Of a stretch of 21,393 bases of DNA, positions 15,554-21,393 are shown piece by piece. Each line of letters starts with the position of its first letter. Position 1 is the first letter of the stretch. Below the pieces are notes generated by a model. It did not search any database. It was not told the origin of the DNA and worked only from the letters and a program-made list of their open reading frames with translations. Location of the stretch: positions 1 to 21,393 of the IMG/VR virus record IMGVR_UViG_3300023179_000582; one strand, 5' to 3'. Source of the stretch: a virus. The position numbers were made by a program, and so were the translations under genes.

Positions 15554-15908
15554 TTTTTATATTTTTTAAGAATTCGTCTATAAAATTTATTACGGATTCT
15601 TGTTTTAAAAATGGAGAGGTTTTTTGTTTTTCTTTATCCCGCTCTATTTTATTGAAAGTTGTTTTCTTTATAAATTTGTATGGTTTTTCTTTAGTTTCAG
15701 GCTTACGTCTTTTAAATACTAAAGGAGTTCTCGGCGGGCCCTCACCTCCATCCAAATTACTTGTTACATTCATTTCATTTTTAACATTATCTTCATCATC
15801 AATTGGTAAAAATTTAGATGAGGACTCATTAGTAGGATTACCCACTTTATAATTCTTGTTTAAAGATTCAAATAGGTATTTCATGAATGCTTTTTTATTA
15901 TGTTTCAT
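15540..15908 (-). CDS. Small basic protein in the gp67/gp68 position
   Basis: A 122-residue protein that I do not recognise. It starts with a basic helix (MKHNKKAFMKYLFESLNK), continues through an Asp/Glu/Asn segment (36-50) and a Pro/Gly stretch (GGEGPPRTPL), then a strongly Lys/Arg-rich region (66-97), and ends in a hydrophobic amphipathic helix (SVINFIDEFLKNIKN). In T4 the small core proteins gp67 and gp68 occupy the space between portal and protease genes; gp67 is acidic, so this is a positional and not a sequence match. It overlaps the protease start by 14 bases, which is typical for co-translated assembly factors. Confidence 0.55.
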   Translation of the reverse strand: MKHNKKAFMKYLFESLNKNYKVGNPTNESSSKFLPIDDEDNVKNEMNVTSNLDGGEGPPRTPLVFKRRKPETKEKPYKFIKKTTFNKIERDKEKQKTSPFLKQESVINFIDEFLKNIKNGTK

Positions 15909-15910
15909 AT

Positions 15911-16744
15911 TTATCTAGATATAACATTCACAAAATCATAATATTTCATGATAACGTGTATATGGTCTTCAGTAATGAATTTTGTATTTTCTATTTGATT
16001 TAAAACATCAAGCATTTCATTTAATTTAGATGCAGATGAATTGTTTTCTACTAAAGGAATAATATTAGAAATGGATTCTTCTAATTTATGTATTTCAGAT
16101 GTTATATAAGATTTAAATTCATCAGAAGATATTTCCATGTTTATATAATTTCCTAATAACATTTTTTGCTCATTTAATAATCCATCATACTTATCATTAT
16201 ATTTTTGAATCATTATTTCAAATGCTGATAGTCTAATTTCTTCTGATTCTTTTAAAAATTCTACATTTGTATTATTTGATGTTTCTGAATTGCATATACA
16301 TTCTATTAGATTCTGTTTATTTGATACCATTAATGGAGGATTATCCATCTGGTTATATTCAAATATGTTATAAATGCTTGCGTATTGTTGGTAATTTTCT
16401 ACTTTTATGTCAAATAAAGAATCCCCGCCAAAATATGATGTTATGTCTTTATATAACCTGTATTTTTCTTTATTTAACTTTTCTAAATCTAAAGAATTTC
16501 TTGCCTGTTTAACTGATTCTATAAGTTCATTTGCTAATGTAGGATTTGCAACTTTTTCCTTAATTAGCATTTGGTAAAAAGATAACTCCTTTCTAATTTC
16601 AGAATTATTCGAGAAATGTTTTTTTATAATTGAGGAAATTTCATTTATTCCTTCTCCTTGTAATACATTGCTAGTCATTCTTTTCACTAACATTTCAAAA
16701 ATCAATCCCGTATTCCGGTGTTTTTTGTGTTTTATTTTCTTCAT
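15911..16744 (-). CDS. Conserved T4-like phage protein, unknown function
   Basis: A 277-residue, mostly helical protein with no recognised domain. The opening, KKIKHKKHRNTGLIFEMLVK, is a pattern that I recall from uncharacterised proteins of T4-like phages located after the portal gene. Residues about 40-115 contain charged helices (IRKELSFYQMLIKEK, QARNSLDLEKLNKEKYRLYK); the last 80 residues contain further helices. It has no signal peptide or membrane span. Position between the portal and protease genes suggests a procapsid core or portal-associated role. A 70-base leader (16745-16814) with a hairpin precedes it. Confidence 0.55.
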   Translation of the reverse strand: MKKIKHKKHRNTGLIFEMLVKRMTSNVLQGEGINEISSIIKKHFSNNSEIRKELSFYQMLIKEKVANPTLANELIESVKQARNSLDLEKLNKEKYRLYKDITSYFGGDSLFDIKVENYQQYASIYNIFEYNQMDNPPLMVSNKQNLIECICNSETSNNTNVEFLKESEEIRLSAFEIMIQKYNDKYDGLLNEQKMLLGNYINMEISSDEFKSYITSEIHKLEESISNIIPLVENNSSASKLNEMLDVLNQIENTKFITEDHIHVIMKYYDFVNVISR

Positions 16745-16758
16745 TTTTAATAGTTATG

Positions 16759-16793
16759 AATTTCTTATTAAAAGAAATTATTTTAAATAAATA
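16759..16793 (-). promoter_or_regulatory. Hairpin and TATTTAT element before the post-portal genes
   Basis: A perfect eight-base-pair stem, AATTTCTT (16759-16766) with AAGAAATT (16772-16779), five-base loop. Minus-strand TATTTAT (16793-16787) lies just upstream in the direction of transcription. The ATG follows at 16744. It may be a promoter plus leader structure for the procapsid block. Confidence 0.3.
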
Positions 16794-16814
16794 TTGTAAT
16801 GTTTGCCTAAACCA

Positions 16815-18737
16815 CTATAAATCTAATAAGTTATTTTCGTTTAGTAGTCCTAAGTTTATATCTTTATCATTTTCTTTAAATGATTTTTCTATTATTAGAT
16901 TCTTATTTCTTATATGACTGTCATATTGTTTTCTTAAAGAATTTACTAACTTAGACTCTAAATTTACTGGATTTTCTCTTTTTCTAGCCATAAGAGGGTC
17001 TTTTTCTCCTTCTAAATTAGATTTCATATCTCTGTCTCCCATAGGATCGCGGCCGTTTGATTTATCATTTTTAGTTCCGAAAGTGCCAATTCTTTTTGGT
17101 CTGCCTCGTTCATCTTCTTTATTTGCAAATTCTAGCTCTTCTCCGTCATCAAATTGCATTGGGTTAATCTTATTTCCCTGAGAAGCTAATTTTATTGACA
17201 TCATATCGTGAGGAGTACCGAAACTTTGTCCTGATAGTTTTGGGTCATTTCCTTCTGTTTCTATCTGGGAATGTCTAAATGTGGTCATTAAATCTTCTAT
17301 GATTAAATCCTCTTCGGCAAGTCTTTCTGATTCCGATAATTTAAATAAATTTTCATGTATATATTTTCTAGAGAATAATTTAGAATCTTGCATAACTAAA
17401 GCAAGATTCATTTTTTCTGTTAATATTTCTACTTTTTGCCTTTCATAAACTAAAGATGGATTATTTAAAGACAAGGAAAAATCAACTAATTCTTCATTTT
17501 TATATCCTTGAGTATATAAATGAATAATAGCTATTTTGTTTAATTCCGAAACAATAATTTTTTGTATTCTCTCTATTGTTCTAGCAAATCTAACATCTTC
17601 TGCCGCAATCATGGATTTACCTTCTGTATCTTTATCATATCCCAAGAATGGTTTAGGTATTTTTAAGGCGGCCATCATTCTATTTCTCACATACTCAATA
17701 TCATCCATAAAACCTTGATTACCTAATCCGGGTAAAGTTGATATATCGCTACTAGAATCTTTGCCTCTAACTGGAAGATAATAATCCTCAAGCATATTTT
17801 GTAAATTAAACTTCAAATTATAATCCCCTGTTCTTTCATCTACATATGGAGTCTTTTTCATAGCAGATATAATTGTCTCCATGTAATTATCAACTTCGTT
17901 TGGAGGTATACTACCTACATTTATTTTAAAAACTCTTCTTTCTGGGGCTCTCATTATTCTATGAATTAACATCGCATCTTCCATCAATGTTAACATTTTA
18001 AAAATCTTTCTTGCAGGCTCTATCTGACTTCTACCATAAGGTAAAAAGTTACTGTCGGATAATAATCTAAAATGAGCTACTTCATGATAGTCTAATTCTT
18101 TATTTTTTCTATCTTCATTTCTATAAACAATTGGACTCATTTGTGTTGTGTGAACACCTTCATATATAAATTTAACTTCATAAGGATTTTGAGGATTTGT
18201 TCCTTCCGTTCTTCTAACCTCATAAGCAGATAATGGAATTACGTTTTTTATACCTAATCCTTCCTCAATGTCCAAATAAAGATAAAAATCTCCATATTTA
18301 CATAAAGATCTTGTCCAACTCCATAAATTATATTCTATGTTCAAAATATCATAGAATAAATTATATAAAATCTTTTTTATATTTTCATTTGGAGTAGAAA
18401 TATTTAATAAATCTCCTTCAACTGACATAACAGTACTTTCATCTGCATATATATCTAACGCAGAAGCAATAATAGGATCTGTATCCATTGCTTCGTAATC
18501 TGTAAATATTTGCAACTTAGAAGAATGAAAATTTATAGTATTATTGTTAGGTGAATATCCATATTGTCTAGTTGTATGTAGTCCTGAAAATCTATCTACA
18601 TAAGCGGTTTTATCTTTTGCGCCGCTTCCTTGTAATCTAGATGTATCAATAACTTTTATTCTGTCTTTACCTATTCTTCTAACAATTACTTGAGTAGAAA
18701 AAAGTCTCTTTAGTTTTGCTTGTATTGAGTTATCCAT
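16815..18737 (-). CDS. 20: Portal vertex protein
   Basis: A 640-residue protein, longer than T4 gp20 (524). The core is clear: FTDYEAMDTDPIIASALDIY (78-97), an ECD-like strand region, LPYGRSQIEPARKIFKMLTL, then LIHRIMRAPERRVFKIN, and RNRMMAALKIPKPFLGYD. Twelve copies form the ring at the unique head vertex through which gp17 pumps DNA and to which the neck binds; it also nucleates head assembly. The extra length is mostly a C-terminal tail from about residue 500, polar and charged, with repeated Asp/Glu/Lys/Asn and little predicted fold (for example EELEFANKEDERGRPKR), ending NLGLLNENNLLDL. Such tails may contact the scaffold core. The gene follows the terminase gene by five bases; TATAAA occurs nine bases before the ATG within the terminase end. 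Confidence 0.93.
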   Translation of the reverse strand: MDNSIQAKLKRLFSTQVIVRRIGKDRIKVIDTSRLQGSGAKDKTAYVDRFSGLHTTRQYGYSPNNNTINFHSSKLQIFTDYEAMDTDPIIASALDIYADESTVMSVEGDLLNISTPNENIKKILYNLFYDILNIEYNLWSWTRSLCKYGDFYLYLDIEEGLGIKNVIPLSAYEVRRTEGTNPQNPYEVKFIYEGVHTTQMSPIVYRNEDRKNKELDYHEVAHFRLLSDSNFLPYGRSQIEPARKIFKMLTLMEDAMLIHRIMRAPERRVFKINVGSIPPNEVDNYMETIISAMKKTPYVDERTGDYNLKFNLQNMLEDYYLPVRGKDSSSDISTLPGLGNQGFMDDIEYVRNRMMAALKIPKPFLGYDKDTEGKSMIAAEDVRFARTIERIQKIIVSELNKIAIIHLYTQGYKNEELVDFSLSLNNPSLVYERQKVEILTEKMNLALVMQDSKLFSRKYIHENLFKLSESERLAEEDLIIEDLMTTFRHSQIETEGNDPKLSGQSFGTPHDMMSIKLASQGNKINPMQFDDGEELEFANKEDERGRPKRIGTFGTKNDKSNGRDPMGDRDMKSNLEGEKDPLMARKRENPVNLESKLVNSLRKQYDSHIRNKNLIIEKSFKENDKDINLGLLNENNLLDL

Positions 18738-18742
18738 TTATT

Positions 18743-20320
18743 TTATTTTATAAGCCATGTAAGACTTTCTGATTCGTTTCCTCTAGTTTTCATAGACCAA
18801 GAGTCATGAATTTTATTATCTTTAGGAGTATATATTGTTTTTGTTGTATTAGCTAATAAAGACCTAGAAAAATTAAGTCCTAGTGTTTTCATTTTTAATG
18901 ATGTATCTCTTACCCAAAGGCCTATAGCAAAAGACATTACCAAATCATCATTATATCCATCTCTTGCCTCGGCTTTATGGTCTTTCCAAACAAAAGTATA
19001 CAACTCCTGAATTAATCTTTTACTATATACAATAGGAGATTTTTCTCTGTAATAAGTTTCTAATTTAGAAATCATTACAGGTCTAGTTTTAGATGATGTT
19101 GTAAATCCCGGAACCATATTGTCTTTTAACATGTATTCTTGATTTATATTCATGTGAATGTCAGGGTCTACAAAAGGGTCGTTTCTGAAAGTATAATAAA
19201 GATTCTGGTATCCAATATCTATAATTGTTTGTAACACCGCCCAACCTACATAAGCATTTTCTACGGCTAGTAGAGCTCCATTATATTCGGATGCAATACT
19301 AACTAGTAAATGTCCATATTCTGTAGTTCCTATCATGCTTTTAAACTCCGCTACTTGTTCTAAAGACTCAATATTTATGACATGAAAAGCAGAAAAATCT
19401 GAAGAATCTCCTCTAGATACGTCGGCACAAACTACATAGCTACAGTCGCTTTCTGGGTATTTCCATATCCACAAATCTCCGGTTTCTCCTCTCTTTTCTA
19501 CAGGATCTTTTACGCAATTATTTTCGTACCATATTAATATACTACCATCTACTACTGTATGTCCTGAAGTTAAAAAGTCCCCATCACACTCTTGAGCTGC
19601 TGCCTTTTCTCCTAATAATATATCTTGCTCTTTACGCCATTTTGAGTCTCTTTCCGGATGCACGGTCCATGGTAAAAATATTGATGTGAAATCTCCTCCG
19701 TTTAAAGATTCCTGCCATATTCTATGAAACAAATTACCTACTCCATTCGGTGTAGATAAGAGGATACAACTACCTCCGGTGGCTAAGGTTGATTGTGCGG
19801 CTGTCCATATCTCCTCTGAATTTGTAATGTGAGCAGCTTCGTCTATGACAAGTAAAGATAAGGCTTCCGAACGAGCAGAATCTGGACTTGATGATACAGC
19901 TTTTACACTTGATCCATTGTTTTTAAATCTTAACATCATTTTATTATCTTCTAAAGTCTCTTGTTTTAACCAAGAAGGTAAAAAATCATGCATTAATCTA
20001 ATTTTATGTACTAAATTTTTTGCTACATCTTGTTTCGTTGCAATAATAAGAACTTTATATCCATTTTTAAAAATCATATTGTGTAAAATATATGCAGCAG
20101 ATAGTGTGGATATTCCTAATTGTCTACCTTTATTAATTATAATGTACCTATCCTTATACATTTTTTCTAGAGTAGTTTCTTGAAAGGGATATAAACCAAA
20201 TAATATTCTACCTTTTTTAGGATGTTCTATTTTACAATATTTTTTTGTAAAATATACTGGATCTTTAGCGCATTTTTTATACTCTTGTGCTATTGCTAAT
20301 TTTACTTTATTTGTAGACAT
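18743..20320 (-). CDS. 17: Terminase large subunit (packaging ATPase and nuclease)
   Basis: A 525-residue protein (T4 gp17 has 610). ATPase domain: Walker A variant GRQLGIST (65-72), Walker B LLVID with catalytic E161, and coupling motif LLSTPNG (188-194). Nuclease domain of RNase H fold: VVCADVSRGDSSDFSAF with D300, LAVENAYVG with E354, and DGYNDDLVMSFAIG with D458/D459. These correspond to the three acidic residues of the T4 headful nuclease. The protein drives DNA into the prohead through the portal and cuts the concatemer. It begins one base after the stop of the four-cysteine protein and precedes the portal gene, giving a compact packaging cluster. Confidence 0.96.
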   Translation of the reverse strand: MSTNKVKLAIAQEYKKCAKDPVYFTKKYCKIEHPKKGRILFGLYPFQETTLEKMYKDRYIIINKGRQLGISTLSAAYILHNMIFKNGYKVLIIATKQDVAKNLVHKIRLMHDFLPSWLKQETLEDNKMMLRFKNNGSSVKAVSSSPDSARSEALSLLVIDEAAHITNSEEIWTAAQSTLATGGSCILLSTPNGVGNLFHRIWQESLNGGDFTSIFLPWTVHPERDSKWRKEQDILLGEKAAAQECDGDFLTSGHTVVDGSILIWYENNCVKDPVEKRGETGDLWIWKYPESDCSYVVCADVSRGDSSDFSAFHVINIESLEQVAEFKSMIGTTEYGHLLVSIASEYNGALLAVENAYVGWAVLQTIIDIGYQNLYYTFRNDPFVDPDIHMNINQEYMLKDNMVPGFTTSSKTRPVMISKLETYYREKSPIVYSKRLIQELYTFVWKDHKAEARDGYNDDLVMSFAIGLWVRDTSLKMKTLGLNFSRSLLANTTKTIYTPKDNKIHDSWSMKTRGNESESLTWLIK

Positions 20321-20321
20321 G

Positions 20322-20939
20322 TTATTTTATATCTATTTCTTTTATATTATATGTTTCCATGATTTCATTTTTTAAATCATTGAAATCATTTCTTATTTTA
20401 TCTAAAAACGATTCTTTGTTTTCTATAGTCCATTTTTCTATAGACCCATCCGCATTTGAATATCCCATGTTATCAAAAGATTTAATTAAAATTTCAACTT
20501 CTTCTGATGCTTCTCTTAAGAAAGATATTGCATTTTCTCTTTTTTTATCATTAACATAAGTATTAAAATCTCCTTTTAATTTTAATTCTGCCTCATATTT
20601 TATAGTGCATTCTAAACATCGTCCTGTTTTTTTACCTAGTTTGTAATCTGCTTGACCAAAAATTTTACCTTCACATGTATCTAAGCAATTAGGAAATTTT
20701 TTTATTTCATCTAATTTTTTTAGTATTTCTCTGACTCCTTTTGCTCTTTTAACTTTATAACCATCTCTTTGTTCCCACTCTACTACATCGCCCATAGGAG
20801 AAACCTCTTCCCAAATGTCGCCAACATTTCTTATTCTATAGTCTTCTTTTTTTCTATATCCTATTGTAGTTCTTTTTTGAGATTTGTGTTCTCCTACAAG
20901 AAGTTTCTTTACTGCTTCTATGTTTCGTAATTTACTCAT
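20322..20939 (-). CDS. Four-cysteine (zinc-ribbon-like) protein before terminase; possible packaging partner
   Basis: A 205-residue protein. The centre carries C85-x3-C89 and C108-x2-C111, spaced like a zinc ribbon. The N-terminus, SKLRNIEAVKKLLVGEHKSQ followed by RTTIGY, and the segments RNVGDIWEEV and VEWEQRDGYKVKR are patterns I recall from uncharacterised proteins beside terminase in uncultured T4-like phages. The C-terminal third is helical (about 133-200) and contains SIEKWT. Its place directly before gp17, ending one base before the gp17 ATG, is that of the small terminase gp16 in T4, but I see no sequence match to gp16. It could instead be a DNA-binding accessory of packaging. Confidence 0.6.
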   Translation of the reverse strand: MSKLRNIEAVKKLLVGEHKSQKRTTIGYRKKEDYRIRNVGDIWEEVSPMGDVVEWEQRDGYKVKRAKGVREILKKLDEIKKFPNCLDTCEGKIFGQADYKLGKKTGRCLECTIKYEAELKLKGDFNTYVNDKKRENAISFLREASEEVEILIKSFDNMGYSNADGSIEKWTIENKESFLDKIRNDFNDLKNEIMETYNIKEIDIK

Positions 20940-20940
20940 A

Positions 20941-21393
20941 TTATTTTTTGTTTTCTAGTTTTAAAACTCTTTCTGATAAATTTTTTACTATATCATATAA
21001 TTCTTGTATGGCTTTTAAATTATAAACAGATAATTTGTCATAATTAACAGCTAATACTCCTTTTTGTCCTTGTATTTTTAGCTCTCTTAGAAGACCTGTT
21101 TTTAGCCCATCTGTTATGTCCTGTGCAATTATACCGACTTCCTTATTATTTATATCGGTAGGTATTCTGTAAGAAGACGAATTTTTATTTACCTCTAAGA
21201 TTATTCCTTTCATTTCGTCAGGATTCCAAGAATAATTAACTGGTTTTATATTATATATTTCTTCTAATACAGGTTGTATTTGCTTTATGTCTTTTTTTAG
21301 TCTTTTGTCGGAGAAGGCCGCGAATGGACCTCCTATACCCCTTTCGCCTTTCTGACCCTTCTGACCAGGAGGGCCTGATCCTCCTGAGGGACC
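20941..21393 (-). CDS. Collagen-like fibre protein with C-terminal S74 chaperone domain (partial)
   Basis: The reading frame is open to the window edge, so 150 residues of a longer protein are seen; an internal ATG at 21213 is not the true start. The first 24 residues are eight Gly-X-Y triplets (GPS GGS GPP GQK GQK GER GIG GPF), a collagen-like triple-helix segment. Then AFSDKRLKKDIK opens an S74 intramolecular chaperone domain, continued by PVNYSW, VGIIAQDI, VNYDKLSVYNLKAIQELYD, and a C-terminal coiled coil (IVKNLSERVLKLENKK). S74 domains trimerise fibre proteins and then cut themselves off; the conserved SD-x-R-x-K start is present. The protein is probably a tail or head fibre. The two consecutive Gln-Lys-Gly sites suit a lysyl hydroxylase such as the one encoded at 7516-9825. 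Confidence 0.88.
   Translation of the reverse strand, partial: GPSGGSGPPGQKGQKGERGIGGPFAAFSDKRLKKDIKQIQPVLEEIYNIKPVNYSWNPDEMKGIILEVNKNSSSYRIPTDINNKEVGIIAQDITDGLKTGLLRELKIQGQKGVLAVNYDKLSVYNLKAIQELYDIVKNLSERVLKLENKK

Noticed and set aside
15547-15852. Plus-strand open frame of 101 codons opposite the small basic protein
   Set aside because: It is antisense to a gene in an unbroken minus-strand operon; its Phe/Leu/Ser richness is what AT-rich Lys/Glu codons give when read backwards.
19845-20183. Plus-strand open frame of 112 codons opposite the terminase
   Set aside because: It is antisense to the terminase ATPase domain, including Walker B; a shadow frame.
20941-21213. A 90-residue complete small protein starting at the ATG at 21213
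   Set aside because: The frame is open upstream to the window edge and encodes collagen triplets and the start of the S74 domain, so this ATG is internal.

Overview
The window is part of a T4-like (contractile-tailed, myovirus) phage genome. Every supportable gene lies on the minus strand, so the window reads from right to left as one long late/virion operon. DNA is AT-rich (about one third GC by eye). Start codons are not preceded by Shine-Dalgarno GGAGG-type sequences but by A-rich leaders, often TATAAA five or six bases before ATG. This points to a Bacteroidetes (flavobacterium-type) host, where ribosomes do not use the anti-Shine-Dalgarno. The host call is an inference; no host gene is present.

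Layout in transcription order (right to left). (1) 21393-20941: C-terminal end of a collagen-like fibre protein with an S74 self-cleaving chaperone domain, cut by the window edge. (2) 20939-16815: DNA packaging and portal: a four-cysteine protein, large terminase (gp17) and portal (gp20). (3) 16744-12551: procapsid assembly: two unrecognised proteins in the gp67/gp68 position, prohead protease (gp21), a protein with a WYL-like domain, and the acidic scaffold (gp22). (4) 12546-10903: major capsid protein (gp23), followed by a strong terminator. (5) 10811-7516: an accessory block: a small coiled-coil protein, a PhoH-like ATPase, and a 769-residue three-domain enzyme (GT4-like glycosyltransferase, GT25 glycosyltransferase, PLOD-type lysyl hydroxylase). 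(6) 7460-4986: neck and tail-completion proteins (gp13-like, gp14-like, gp15-like). (7) 4884-872: tail sheath (gp18) and three tandem tail-tube (gp19-type) paralogues. (8) 846-1: baseplate hub protein of the T4 gp26 type.

How the parts work together: gp22 and gp21 build and mature the gp23 capsid on the gp20 portal, gp17 fills it, the neck proteins seal it, and sheath, tube and baseplate proteins form the tail. The standout is the 769-residue protein. Its three predicted activities are those needed to make glycosylated hydroxylysine on collagen: lysine hydroxylation, sugar transfer by the collagen galactosyltransferase family (GT25), and a second sugar transfer. At the other end of the same window is a fibre protein with Gly-X-Y triplets, including two consecutive Gln-Lys-Gly sites of the kind lysyl hydroxylases use. 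I propose that this phage carries its own collagen-type modification enzyme and uses it on its fibre. That is a hypothesis drawn from sequence; the domain calls themselves are strong.

No tRNA, CRISPR array, insertion sequence or plus-strand gene could be supported. No gene-free stretch exceeds 166 bases.
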